This document shows, piece after piece, positions 8,590 to 18,653 of a DNA stretch of 63,260 nucleotides. Below the pieces are notes generated by a model. The model had not been told where the DNA came from. It searched no databases and saw only the letters and a list, made by a program, of their open reading frames with translations. The DNA comes from Opitutales bacterium (GTDB taxonomy: Bacteria > Verrucomicrobiota > Verrucomicrobiia > Opitutales > Opitutaceae): positions 1 to 63,260 of the forward strand of contig JABITN010000129.1 in the NCBI GenBank assembly GCA_018700525.1, written 5' to 3'. The first letter of the stretch is position 1; the number at the start of each line of letters is the position of its first letter. Both the position numbers and the translations under genes were made by a program.

Positions 8590-8757
8590 CTATTTGATCT
8601 CGCGGTGAAGCGTGTGACGTCTCAGGTGACGGTTGTACTTCTTTTTTTCGACGCGTTCTGTTTGCGTCCTCTTATTGCGGGAAGAGAGGTAACGGGAAAC
8701 CGGCTTTCCTTCCGCTTTCGCCTCTGTACATTCTAAAGTAATTACTTCGCGTGCCAT
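8590..8757 (-). CDS. rpmG: 50S ribosomal protein bL33
   Basis: A 55-residue ribosomal protein easily missed because of its size. ATG at 8757 opens [14 protein letters not shown]; the core reads [20 protein letters not shown] and the end [15 protein letters not shown], the standard bL33 C-terminus. Only one cysteine (Cys10) is present, so this is a zinc-independent (C-minus) variant lacking the two CxxC pairs of zinc-binding L33. It follows the diadenylate cyclase gene by 61 bp on the same strand and ends just before an intrinsic terminator. No rpmB or other ribosomal protein gene is adjacent. Confidence 0.95.
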   Translation of the reverse strand: MAREVITLECTEAKAEGKPVSRYLSSRNKRTQTERVEKKKYNRHLRRHTLHREIK

Positions 8758-8818
8758 AGTTCGTTAAATTTAAGAAGGCAGCAACCTCTCAGCTTTTTTT
8801 CAAAAAGCAACCGAAATA

Positions 8819-10177
8819 TTACGCGTCCATAGGCTTTTCCATAAGAGGAAGCCCAATACCGTTTCGAAACACTGTGACTTGTCCCGTACTCGAGGATACA
8901 GCGATTGCCAAACACTCCGTCGCCACGGAAATGGCCGCGCCTGCAGCGTGACGAGCCCCGAAGCCACTCGGCAGGGAATGATAGTAATCAGGAGCATGGA
9001 TCAAGCTCCCTGCCGAAACTAACACGCCATCGCCTCTTACCACAAATGCCCCATCAAGACCGGAGTACTCCTTTACCGTCTCGTCCATAAATGGGCTGAG
9101 CACATTACGATCTTCTTCCTTGTAGCCGTAAAATGGGTTTAGCACGAGTGGCTTGGTCAATTCCTCTACTCTTTTAGTAGCTCCCAGCACAAACAAGGTA
9201 CCAACCGGCCTTCCCTCGCGTCCCTCTACCGAAAGCTCCATCGCGATGCCGATCACCCTCTCGAGTACTTCAGGGGAAACATCGCCGGGCAGAAAGTCAT
9301 CCTGCTCCGCGAGCAAAGCCCGAAATTCATTACGCAAATCAATCACAACAACCGTATCGAATTGATCGCTCCCAGGAATACCTCCTATACAACAGATCTT
9401 TTCGTTTGTAGAAAAAACTCCCCGCGTAATCCCCACCAAAAATGCTGATCGAGCTTGCGCTAGACGACCTTTCGAAAACGAACGTACCTGAATAATATTA
9501 TCGAAGGGGGAATCATCGAAATCACCTTCTTTGGCCCGCCTCGTAACCAGAGCGGTCTTAAAATCCTTAAACCCCAATGGCGGCGCAACGGCGCTCGAAG
9601 CCAGTGTATCCCCAAATACGGCAATCGAATCGCAACCAGCTCCTTTGGCAATGCGCATACCCTGATTGAAAATTAGCTTATTGATCGAATTTTCCTGATT
9701 TTTGACGCCGCTAGTCAGAATACCGCCAAACCCCTGAGACAGGCGTTCGTACAGAATATCGGTATCCGGCGATTCAATCAGGCCTTCGATAAACCCTTGA
9801 TCCTTCACTAAACGAGCCACTGCCGCTAAGACGTTCAGATAATTCTTGGTGTTTTCTCCAGCGAGCATGAGAAGGATCAAGTGAACTTTCTCCTCCTTCT
9901 TCGGTCCCTCGTAACGAATGCCTTCTTTACTACGGCCGATCGCGAATACGTAACGACGCTTCATCTTCACCCTCAAGTGAGGCAACGCCACCCCATGCCC
10001 CAGATAGGTGGTCATGGTATTCTCCCGTTTGAGGAGGCCCGTCAGCAGGCTCTTTTTCCGCCCAAGCTCCTTGAAGCTGGCGGAAGACGCTTTCAGTAAC
10101 TCCTTCAGGCAGCCCTCTAAAGAATCGCTTTCGAGTTCAAGTACGCGTTTGCGTGAAAAATATCTATCTATTCGCAT
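8819..10177 (-). CDS. PTS EIIA-like / pyruvate-kinase-C-like / diadenylate cyclase fusion (DacZ-like c-di-AMP synthase)
   Basis: A 452-residue three-part protein. Residues about 1-150 are a PTS EIIA type-2 (EIIA-Ntr-like) domain with GHGVALPHL, where His67 matches the phosphorylated histidine. Residues about 165-290 contain GMRIAKGAGCDSIAVFGD, resembling the alpha/beta domain of the pyruvate-kinase C-terminus found in archaeal DacZ. The rest is a DisA_N diadenylate cyclase domain: REGRPVGTLFVLG, LDGAFVVRGDG (Asp375-Gly-Ala) and GARHAAGAAIS (Arg409-His410), the catalytic DGA and RHx motifs; the third residue of RHR is Ala, as I recall for DacZ-type enzymes. Expected to make c-di-AMP from ATP, with phosphorylation or ligand input through EIIA. 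No transmembrane segment. It lies 23 bp after nuoA and may be cotranscribed with it. Confidence 0.85.
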   Translation of the reverse strand: MRIDRYFSRKRVLELESDSLEGCLKELLKASSASFKELGRKKSLLTGLLKRENTMTTYLGHGVALPHLRVKMKRRYVFAIGRSKEGIRYEGPKKEEKVHLILLMLAGENTKNYLNVLAAVARLVKDQGFIEGLIESPDTDILYERLSQGFGGILTSGVKNQENSINKLIFNQGMRIAKGAGCDSIAVFGDTLASSAVAPPLGFKDFKTALVTRRAKEGDFDDSPFDNIIQVRSFSKGRLAQARSAFLVGITRGVFSTNEKICCIGGIPGSDQFDTVVVIDLRNEFRALLAEQDDFLPGDVSPEVLERVIGIAMELSVEGREGRPVGTLFVLGATKRVEELTKPLVLNPFYGYKEEDRNVLSPFMDETVKEYSGLDGAFVVRGDGVLVSAGSLIHAPDYYHSLPSGFGARHAAGAAISVATECLAIAVSSSTGQVTVFRNGIGLPLMEKPMDA

Positions 10178-10200
10178 TTATGCGGCCAGGACGTCTCTGT

Positions 10201-10575
10201 TTATTTCTCCCAATCGAGGCCGCCTTTCTTCAATTCATAGACGAGCCCTACGACAAGTACGCCAAGGAAAAATAGAATTGGTCCAAGTATTGGCAAACCG
10301 TCAGCGAGAAAATCCCGATAGATCATCGCCCAGGGAATCAAAAACAGCACTTCGATATCGAAAAGAATAAAGAGCATCGCCGTCACGTAGAATTTGACTG
10401 AAAAGCGCGTGCTCGTCTTCCCATCCGATTTTACACCACATTCGTAGGGCGAATTTTTGATGCTACCCTGCGATCCTCGTTGGCCTAGAAAATGGCTCGC
10501 AACGAGAATGACCGCGGCTAGTCCGGCGGCGAATGCGATCTGAACAAGTACTGGTGCGAAATCGGAGACCTCCAT
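10201..10575 (-). CDS. nuoA: NADH-quinone oxidoreductase subunit A
   Basis: Membrane subunit of respiratory complex I (NuoA/NdhC). Three hydrophobic segments at about residues 7-27, 62-83 and 94-113 and the conserved loop motif KNSPYECGV (residues 39-47) with the Glu-Cys pair near the quinone site. Length 124 is normal. No other nuo gene is next to it: the diadenylate cyclase fusion follows, and rpsA lies upstream behind a terminator. Complex I genes are therefore split in this genome, or this is an extra copy; only the rest of the genome can tell. Confidence 0.93.
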   Translation of the reverse strand: MEVSDFAPVLVQIAFAAGLAAVILVASHFLGQRGSQGSIKNSPYECGVKSDGKTSTRFSVKFYVTAMLFILFDIEVLFLIPWAMIYRDFLADGLPILGPILFFLGVLVVGLVYELKKGGLDWEK

Positions 10576-10718
10576 GTGACTAAAACTCTCCCAAATTGCC
10601 TCTCAACTTCAAGGCAAATAAGCACTTAGAGTGCGGAATAAGGCAGTTTCTTTGACTATGCAGAGATACTGCCGCTTTCAAACGGACGAGTTCTCGGGCT
10701 AACCAGATCTCGCGAGAC

Positions 10719-10746
10719 AAAAAAAGCGAGCCTCATAGAGGCTCGC
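10719..10746 (-). terminator. Intrinsic terminator of rpsA
   Basis: Perfect 9-bp stem GCGAGCCTC / GAGGCTCGC with a 3-nt loop (10726-10746), followed on the minus strand by seven T residues (A-run at 10719-10725). Located 30 bp after the rpsA stop codon; it separates rpsA from nuoA. Confidence 0.92.
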
Positions 10747-10775
10747 CTTGAAAGTATTGATTCGAAGAATACAGG

Positions 10776-12434
<1,659 letters not shown>

Positions 12435-12674
12435 AATAGGAAACACCAACTCTCCCGAGAGCGCTTCCGAAACCTCCCAGCGTTTGGTTAGTAAGCGTCG
12501 CCAAAGGCGACAGGTTTGAATTAATCGAGCTCGTCCGGAAGCATCGCGGCGGAACGAGCGGTTGAATGTGCCGCAAGGATCAGAAAACCTGACCCTAAAA
12601 GCACTAGGAGCAAGCGAAATCGACGCTTAAATCTCAATTAGCAATCCAAGCCGATTCGAGACTACGTTCGTCCC

Positions 12675-13559
12675 CTAATACACCACCTTGTTTAGAGGAT
12701 ATTCGATGATTCCCTCAGCCCCCATGTCCTTGAGTTTCGGGATAATATCACGAACATCCTTCTCGCTAAGAATCACTTCGACTGCCAACCAGCATTCGTC
12801 GCTGAGACGATTGACCGTCGGATTACGAAGCGCAGGCAAGATTTCCAGAATCTCATCCAAATTCGACTTGGGAGCATTTAGCTTCAAGCCAACTTTGTCC
12901 GCTGCCTCCAAAGCCGCTTCGAGCATCATCGCGATATTCTCGATCTTCTGGCGTTTGAATGGATCTTCCCAACTTTTCTTGTTGGCTATTAACTTGGTGT
13001 TGGTCTTGAGCAACGTATCCACGATTCTGAGGTTATTCGCTCTCAAAGAATTGCCGGTTTCGGTCAAATCCACAATGGCGTCCACCATATCCGGTACTTT
13101 CACCTCGGTTGCTCCCCATGAAAATTCTATTTCCGCTTCCACACCTTTGTCAGCCAGAAACTTACGTGTCAAATTCACTACTTCAGTCGCTACCCGCTTA
13201 CCCTGTAAATCCTCTACCGTCTTGATATCAGAACCCTCAGGCACCGCGAGAACCCAATAAGAAGAACAATTGGATGCACGACTGTAGACGAGATCGCAAA
13301 CCTCTACCACGTCCGAGCCGTTTTCGACCACCCAATCATACCCACATAGCCCTACATCGAAAAACCCGTGATCCACATAGCGGCTGATTTCCTGGCTTCG
13401 AACAAAACGTCCTTCCAGTTCCGAATCGTCAAAGCTCGGCTTATAAGACCGAGAACTTTTTCGGATATTCCAACCCGCTTTGGCAAAAAGGCGGATCGTC
13501 GCTTCTTCAAGGCTGCCCTTTGGCAGCCCAAACATAACGGTTTGCGTTTTCTGTGACAC
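12675..13559 (-). CDS. hisG: ATP phosphoribosyltransferase, long form
   Basis: First enzyme of histidine synthesis, condensing ATP with PRPP. The GTG start at 13559 is chosen because GAGG lies 6 nt upstream and the protein then begins [20 protein letters not shown], as in the family; an upstream in-frame extension to 13595 is possible but unlike HisG. The PRPP loop region is seen as [12 protein letters not shown]. The 294-residue length includes the C-terminal ACT-like regulatory domain (from about residue 220), so this is the hexameric long form that does not need HisZ and is usually inhibited by histidine. Stands alone, not in a his operon. A short tandem repeat lies 64-91 bp upstream of the start. 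Confidence 0.94.
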   Translation of the reverse strand: MSQKTQTVMFGLPKGSLEEATIRLFAKAGWNIRKSSRSYKPSFDDSELEGRFVRSQEISRYVDHGFFDVGLCGYDWVVENGSDVVEVCDLVYSRASNCSSYWVLAVPEGSDIKTVEDLQGKRVATEVVNLTRKFLADKGVEAEIEFSWGATEVKVPDMVDAIVDLTETGNSLRANNLRIVDTLLKTNTKLIANKKSWEDPFKRQKIENIAMMLEAALEAADKVGLKLNAPKSNLDEILEILPALRNPTVNRLSDECWLAVEVILSEKDVRDIIPKLKDMGAEGIIEYPLNKVVY

Positions 13560-13622
13560 GCAACACCTCGAAATCAATGAGCGAAAAAGGCGCAAGCCTA
13601 ATCGTTCTTGGTTTTATGGATA

Positions 13623-13650
13623 TTTTTACATTTTTACATTTTACATTTAC
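13623..13650. repeat. Short tandem repeat TTTTTACA upstream of hisG
   Basis: Two perfect copies of TTTTTACA (13623-13638) followed by TTTTACA and TTTAC. It lies in the 248-bp region between divergent hisG and the response-regulator gene, about 64-91 bp before the hisG start. It could be part of a promoter or operator, or a slippage-prone microsatellite. Confidence 0.7.
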
Positions 13651-13807
13651 GAGTGCAATCGCTCTTATTGGTGACATTCATCGTAATTAATTGACCTAAA
13701 TCGCCTGTAAAAGATAGCAATTTTCCGAGATTGGTTAAGAAACGAATAACGTTCTATTTACAACTCTTCCCTGCACTATTCATTTCCCCAAAACCAAAAC
13801 AACGCCT

Positions 13808-14554
13808 ATGCCAACGAAACCCAAGCCACTGGTCTTGATTGTTGAAGACGAAGCAGAGCTCGCCAACGTAATCGCCGAGCATCTCGAAGCTGCCGGAATG
13901 CAAACTCAGATTTGCAATCGTTGTGCCCTTGCGATGCGCTTTCTCAAAAATAACTTCGCGAACATCATATTGCTCGATCTCACCCTACCCGACCAAAATG
14001 GATTCGCGTTCATGGAAGATCTTAAACGCGAGGACATCAATATCCCCACAATCTTCCTTACAGGTAACGATTCAGAGGTCTCCAAAGTAAAAGGCCTGGA
14101 ACTGGGAGCCGACGATTACGTCACGAAACCGTTTAGCGCTCCCGAACTGGTAGCCCGAATTCATGCGGTACTCCGCCGAGCAGAAGTCGCTAGCGATTTC
14201 AACGTAACCAAAAACGTAAAGCTCACCGACTCCCCCTTCACTTTTAACACGGCATCGGTCAATCCGACCACGATGGAAATTACTTTCACCGATGGAGAAG
14301 TCGTAACAATCGGCCGCAAAGAAATCGGGATTCTCGCCTATTTCCAACACAACCCGGATACGATCATAACGCGCAAGAATCTCATTCACTCTGTTTGGGG
14401 TATCCACGCAGATATTCGAAGCCGTTCGCTTGACCAATACATCGTTAAGATTCGTGACCTCTTCAAACGCAAGAGCGTGCCCCTCGACAATCTAAAGACG
14501 ATTCACGGTATCGGCTATCAATACGAGCCGCTCAAAACCACCGAAGCGAGCTAA
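13808..14554 (+). CDS. OmpR/PhoB-family response regulator (orphan)
   Basis: Two-component transcription regulator. The receiver domain has the acidic pocket VEDE (12-15), the phosphorylatable Asp57 in ILLDLTLPD, Thr85 in FLTGND and Lys107 in VTKPFS. A C-terminal winged-helix DNA-binding domain spans about residues 155-245 (IGRKEIGILAYF, RKNLIHSVWG, RSLDQYIVKIRDLF, TIHGIGYQYEP). The start of the effector domain is less typical than in PhoB. No histidine kinase gene lies nearby, so its partner is elsewhere. It is divergent from hisG; nothing in the sequence links the two in regulation beyond the shared upstream region. Confidence 0.92.
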   Translation: MPTKPKPLVLIVEDEAELANVIAEHLEAAGMQTQICNRCALAMRFLKNNFANIILLDLTLPDQNGFAFMEDLKREDINIPTIFLTGNDSEVSKVKGLELGADDYVTKPFSAPELVARIHAVLRRAEVASDFNVTKNVKLTDSPFTFNTASVNPTTMEITFTDGEVVTIGRKEIGILAYFQHNPDTIITRKNLIHSVWGIHADIRSRSLDQYIVKIRDLFKRKSVPLDNLKTIHGIGYQYEPLKTTEAS

Positions 14555-14965
14555 TCCGGCATTTCTTCGGAAGGAGAAAGTAACCGCTATCACGGAAGGC
14601 CCTGTACTCGCATGGGTATCGGGCGTTCGAACTTTCAAGGCACACCTTCAGCTTCTAGCTGCTTTAGAATGATATTTCGGCTAGCGATTAGCCACTGATG
14701 ACATGGAATCCCAACTCATCCTCATAGCCTTCGGGAGCAACCGCGATGCAATGATGCAAAGTCCATCCCCCAGCAAAAAGGGATATAAAATAAAGGGACA
14801 TCATTATAGCCAACATAACCGAAAGTACGGTACGATTGAACATTGACTGTAAAGCCTGTCGACCTAAATCACCCTGAGGGCATTAAGTACACATTCTATT
14901 TACAAGTATCCAAGTAGACCCTAGTCCCTAAAGTATTCGTAATACTTCTGGCACCTTAATTCGAA
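14555..14965. other. 411-bp region without an assigned large gene
   Basis: Lies between the response regulator and the minus-strand ClpP-like gene. It contains one candidate short membrane-protein ORF (listed separately). TCCG/CGGA near 14557-14573 is only a weak hairpin without a T-run. Nothing else recognised. Confidence 0.5.
14688..14843 (-). CDS. Candidate 51-residue membrane microprotein
   Basis: An ATG-to-TAA frame on the minus strand beginning MFNRTVLSVMLAIMM, with one hydrophobic segment of about 20 residues (residues 6-26), then a GGWTLHHC stretch with two His and one Cys, and an acidic end EGYEDELGF. A single positively charged N-terminal residue before the helix suggests N-in insertion. 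No good Shine-Dalgarno sequence is visible, which lowers confidence. It is downstream of the ClpP-like gene on the same strand by 120 bp. Not recognised; comparative data would be decisive. Confidence 0.35.
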   Translation of the reverse strand: MFNRTVLSVMLAIMMSLYFISLFAGGWTLHHCIAVAPEGYEDELGFHVISG

Positions 14966-16444
14966 CTACCGCAATCGATAATAATTATCCGGATTGTACA
15001 GGTAATAGAAATCAAACGGCTCCAAACGCGGTAAACCAACGAACGGCTTGCCTTGCTGATCAATCGATTCCTCCAAAACGCTCGTGGCGAAAATCATGCT
15101 TCGACCGAACCGATCCGGATTCTTATCGACCGACATTTCCCAAATTCGATCAACCACCTGATCTATCCACTTCAGCTCGAATGCCATGTCTCCAAACTCC
15201 CGCCAATCCCCATCGGAATTCTTCTCGTACATCAGAGAAATGAATTCGTCCAAACTCAGACCCATCTTCTTCGCGACCGGGCGGGCAACCCTGCGCCACC
15301 ACTCCTCAGCCTCCTCCAAAAACTCACGCTGTTGCGTTAGGTTACCGCTAACGCCCCAGCTAATCTGGTGATGTAAAATAACTGCATTCGGGTAGCAAAA
15401 CGAGCGTTCTGCTAACGTAGCGATACTAGCCGCCATGCTCGCTGCATAAGATTTAACCACCACATAAACAGGCGCTTTGCTACCATGCATCGCCTTCATG
15501 ATCTTGTATCCAGACATCACCGATCCACCTGGAGAAGAATCAATTACCAAGAAAATTGGGTAATCCGAGCTTTCATTATTATAGAAATTGATTCGCTCGC
15601 TCACGTAGTCCGCCAAACCACTCCAGATCGGGCCATTTAAAGCCACGCGTCGATCGCTCACATGCAGTACTCCATCCACAAACGGTTCCTTTAAGTACAT
15701 TAAATCGCGATCCGCATAAACCTGATCTTGAACCAAATCGCCCTTTTCCTTCAGCATCAATTTTGCAGTAAGCTCAGCTACATCGATATCCAATGTCGCC
15801 CGCTTCAACTTCAAACGCGTATCTGCCAAGCGCAGTTCAGCAACTTCAGTCTCCATCTTTTTCAATGCTATTGAATTTTGAAGCTTAAGCCGCTCTTCCT
15901 CGATACGCATTTCCGACAATTCTTCATTCAGCAGCTTCTTCGCCTTCAAACTCTCGAACGAAAGCTCCTTATTCAAAGTGTCGATCTGCGCATTCAACCG
16001 CTCATTGGCCAACTTCAGCTCAGTCAACTCGTCACTCAAGCGCTCCCTAACCAGTGAATTCTCCGTTGATAATCGCTCTTTCTCTTCCTTCAGGCCGATC
16101 AGCTCCTCTTTGAATTGCTCCGAACGCAAAGACAGTCTCGCCTGAATCATCTCCCGCTCGTCTTTCAAACGCTTCAGCTCAGCCGTCCGCGCTTTCTCCA
16201 CGGGGTCTTCTTCCTCATCAGCCGAAACCGTTTTTTCGTCTGTGCTTGATTCAGGCGAACCATCACCTGATGCGTCCTCTTCGGACTTCACCTCATCCTC
16301 GCTACTCCCGGCATTAACGACCAATGGAGCCAATGCGTTCGAATCGCTTTGAGCAAATCCCAAGCCTGAAAATAAAACAATCAATGCGGCCAACAGGACC
16401 GCGAAACTGAGTGAAGAGCGACTTTTTGTCATGATAAGATTCAT
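14966..16444 (-). CDS. Exported ClpP/SDH-type serine protease with long coiled coil
   Basis: About 490 residues from ATG 16444 (GGA 5 nt upstream); an alternative ATG is at 16432 and a longer frame runs to 16543. A signal peptide (SFAVLLAALIVLFSGLGFAQ) directs it out of the cytoplasm. An acidic linker rich in Glu, Asp and Ser follows, then roughly 150 residues of heptad-like Lys/Glu/Leu coiled coil, then a ClpP-like crotonase-fold domain. In the longest frame Ser369 (SYAASMAAS) and His392 (LHHQ) match the catalytic Ser and His of ClpP; IDSSPGGSV matches the ClpP strand INTPGGS. No ATPase partner can act in the periplasm, so it may work alone, in an oligomer held by the coiled coil. Substrate unknown. 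Confidence 0.8.
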   Translation of the reverse strand: MNLIMTKSRSSLSFAVLLAALIVLFSGLGFAQSDSNALAPLVVNAGSSEDEVKSEEDASGDGSPESSTDEKTVSADEEEDPVEKARTAELKRLKDEREMIQARLSLRSEQFKEELIGLKEEKERLSTENSLVRERLSDELTELKLANERLNAQIDTLNKELSFESLKAKKLLNEELSEMRIEEERLKLQNSIALKKMETEVAELRLADTRLKLKRATLDIDVAELTAKLMLKEKGDLVQDQVYADRDLMYLKEPFVDGVLHVSDRRVALNGPIWSGLADYVSERINFYNNESSDYPIFLVIDSSPGGSVMSGYKIMKAMHGSKAPVYVVVKSYAASMAASIATLAERSFCYPNAVILHHQISWGVSGNLTQQREFLEEAEEWWRRVARPVAKKMGLSLDEFISLMYEKNSDGDWREFGDMAFELKWIDQVVDRIWEMSVDKNPDRFGRSMIFATSVLEESIDQQGKPFVGLPRLEPFDFYYLYNPDNYYRLR

Positions 16445-16617
16445 CGATTCCAATACGAAAACACAAACGGTAACAACGAGATCAATGCTAACGAAGTCGG
16501 TAAAAAGCAAGTGCAAGCCGCAACTCTTGAAGATGGAGCTCAACCCCTTCGACGCTTTTTACTTCGAATTTCGACAAAAAACTAGATCTCCCGCGTTTTC
16601 CTCTTAGGATTGATTCC

Positions 16618-17547
16618 GTGAGCCTAGAAACCCTTAAACTAGTCAAAACTTATCTACTCGATCTACAAAGCGATCTTTGTGCTCAGCTTGAGTCAGAGGA
16701 AGACCCGAAACACCGCTTCATTATCGATTCCTGGGATCGACCAAGCGGAGGAGGCGGAATAACCCGCGTGCTCGAAGGTGGCCAAACCTTCGACAAAGCC
16801 GGCGTAAACTTCTCGCATGTTATGGGCGACAATCTACCCCCATCGGCCACCATAACCCGTCCCGAACTAGCCGGACGACCCTTTCACGCCACCGGCGTTT
16901 CCATTGTCATACATCCGAAAAATCCCTACGCTCCAACGTCGCACGCCAACGTTCGCTTCTTTTTTGCGCCCGCGCGGAATACCGATGAATCGGATGTTTG
17001 GTGGTTCGGAGGCGGATTCGATCTAACTCCCTACTACGGATTTCGAGAAGATGCCATCGATTGGCACAAAACCGCCAAAGCCGCATGCGATCCATTTGGG
17101 GATCATCACTATCCGAAACTCAAAGAAACCTGCGATCGCTACTTCTACATCAAGCATCGCTCGGAACCGCGAGGCATTGGCGGACTCTTTTTCGACGACT
17201 TCCACGAAGGCGGCTTCGAAAACGCATTCGCCTTCATGCAAAGTATCGGAAACCACTTCGGCAAAGCCTACCTTCCGATCGTCAAACGCCGCAAAAACAC
17301 TCCCTACGGCGAACGCGAAATAGGCTTCCAACGCTACCGCCACGGCCGCTACGTCGAATTCAACCTCGTTTACGACCGCGGCACTCTATTCGGCCTGCAA
17401 AGCGCCGGAAGAACCGAATCCATCCTCATATCCCTCCCAAGCGACGTATCGTGGAAATACGACTACGCCCCCGAAAAAGGAACTCCCGAAGCAGAACTCT
17501 ACGACACCTTCCTCGTCCCACAAGACTGGGCAGCACTAACGCGATAA
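16618..17547 (+). CDS. hemF: Oxygen-dependent coproporphyrinogen III oxidase
   Basis: Converts coproporphyrinogen III to protoporphyrinogen IX with oxygen, in the cytoplasm. Family signatures: [12 protein letters not shown] (about 41-52), a [17 protein letters not shown] segment around residue 98, [13 protein letters not shown] and the C-terminal [17 protein letters not shown]. Length 309 is normal. GTG start at 16618. It opens a three-gene haem cluster with hemE 50 bp and the protoporphyrinogen oxidase further downstream. An oxygen-dependent enzyme implies aerobic or microaerobic growth. Confidence 0.95.
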   Translation: MSLETLKLVKTYLLDLQSDLCAQLESEEDPKHRFIIDSWDRPSGGGGITRVLEGGQTFDKAGVNFSHVMGDNLPPSATITRPELAGRPFHATGVSIVIHPKNPYAPTSHANVRFFFAPARNTDESDVWWFGGGFDLTPYYGFREDAIDWHKTAKAACDPFGDHHYPKLKETCDRYFYIKHRSEPRGIGGLFFDDFHEGGFENAFAFMQSIGNHFGKAYLPIVKRRKNTPYGEREIGFQRYRHGRYVEFNLVYDRGTLFGLQSAGRTESILISLPSDVSWKYDYAPEKGTPEAELYDTFLVPQDWAALTR

Positions 17548-17597
17548 ACACTTTCACTCTTTTAATAATTCCTAATCACCCACTTTCAATCCCGCCA

Positions 17598-18626
17598 ATG
17601 AACTCCCGCGAACGCTTTCACGCTGCGCTTAATTGCCAGCCACTCGACCGACCTCCCATCTGGGTCATGCGTCAAGCAGGCCGTTACTTGCCCGAGTACC
17701 GAGCCCTCAAGGAGAAATACTCCTTCCTCGAGCTCGCCCAAACTCCAGAACTCGCTCTGGAAGTAACGCTCCAACCTTTGAAACGCTTCGATCTCGATGC
17801 CGCCATTCTCTTTTCCGATATCCTGGTAATCCCCGAAGCGCTGGGCCAAGGCTATCATTTTCGGGACCAAGGCGGTATCGGTATGAACTACCGCCTCGAT
17901 ACTCGCGACCAAATCGACGTGCTCGACGCTTCCGCCATCAAAGAAAAGCTGTCCTACGTAGCTCAGGCCCTGAAGCTGATCAGCGCCGAACTAGACGGCT
18001 CGAAAGCGACACTCGGATTCGGAGGCTCTCCTTGGACCCTGGCCACCTACATGGTCGAAGGCGGGAGCTCCAAAAACTTCGAACGCGTCAAAGCACTCTT
18101 CTACTCGGACCGCTCCTCATTCAACGCGCTCATGGAGAAACTGGTTGCGGCCCTGATCGACTACTTTCGGATGCAAGTCTCCGCCGGAGCGGAAGCCATC
18201 CAAATATTCGATTCGTGGGGCGGAATCATTTCCGGCAACGATTACTACGAAGCCTCACTCCAATGGATTAAGCAAATCATCGATGCCGTTCGGGACGAAG
18301 TTCCCATGATCATCTACGCTAAAGGTACCGCTCCGCACATTGCTCGCCAAGCGGCGACCTTTCCCAAAGCAATCGCCGTCGACTGGACTATTCCAATACA
18401 AGAGGCCGCCAAGCAAGTGCCCGCCAATATCGCGATTCAAGGAAACCTAGACCCAGTCATTCTCGACACGACTCCGGAAATCGTTCGCCAGAACGCCACG
18501 CGCATCCTCGACGCCATGCGAGACCGCCCAGGCCATATTTTCAATCTTGGCCACGGAATTCTCCCCACGGCTCGTATTGAGAACATGGAGGCATTGGTCA
18601 ACACGGTCGTAGGCTATACCGGTTAG
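17598..18626 (+). CDS. hemE: Uroporphyrinogen decarboxylase
   Basis: Decarboxylates uroporphyrinogen III to coproporphyrinogen III. The start is ATG 17598 giving MNSRERFHAAL; a much longer upstream frame overlapping hemF is spurious Arg-rich sequence. Signatures: WVMRQAGRYLPEYR (about 23-36, substrate-binding Arg residues), ILFSDILVIPEALG with the catalytic Asp, GGSPWTLATYMVEG and FNLGHGILP. 342 residues, normal. In the pathway it acts before hemF although it follows it in the cluster. Confidence 0.95.
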   Translation: MNSRERFHAALNCQPLDRPPIWVMRQAGRYLPEYRALKEKYSFLELAQTPELALEVTLQPLKRFDLDAAILFSDILVIPEALGQGYHFRDQGGIGMNYRLDTRDQIDVLDASAIKEKLSYVAQALKLISAELDGSKATLGFGGSPWTLATYMVEGGSSKNFERVKALFYSDRSSFNALMEKLVAALIDYFRMQVSAGAEAIQIFDSWGGIISGNDYYEASLQWIKQIIDAVRDEVPMIIYAKGTAPHIARQAATFPKAIAVDWTIPIQEAAKQVPANIAIQGNLDPVILDTTPEIVRQNATRILDAMRDRPGHIFNLGHGILPTARIENMEALVNTVVGYTG

Positions 18627-18653
18627 CCATTTCAGAAAACGAAATACTTCGAC

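Noticed and set aside
8758-8818. Terminator between the cyclase fusion and rpmG
   Set aside because: GCTTTTT/AAAAAGC can pair but is weak and is not followed by a U-run on the minus strand.
16998-17597. Long Arg-rich N-terminal extension of the hemE frame
   Set aside because: It lies inside hemF in another frame, has low-complexity Arg/Pro composition, and HemE begins normally at ATG 17598.
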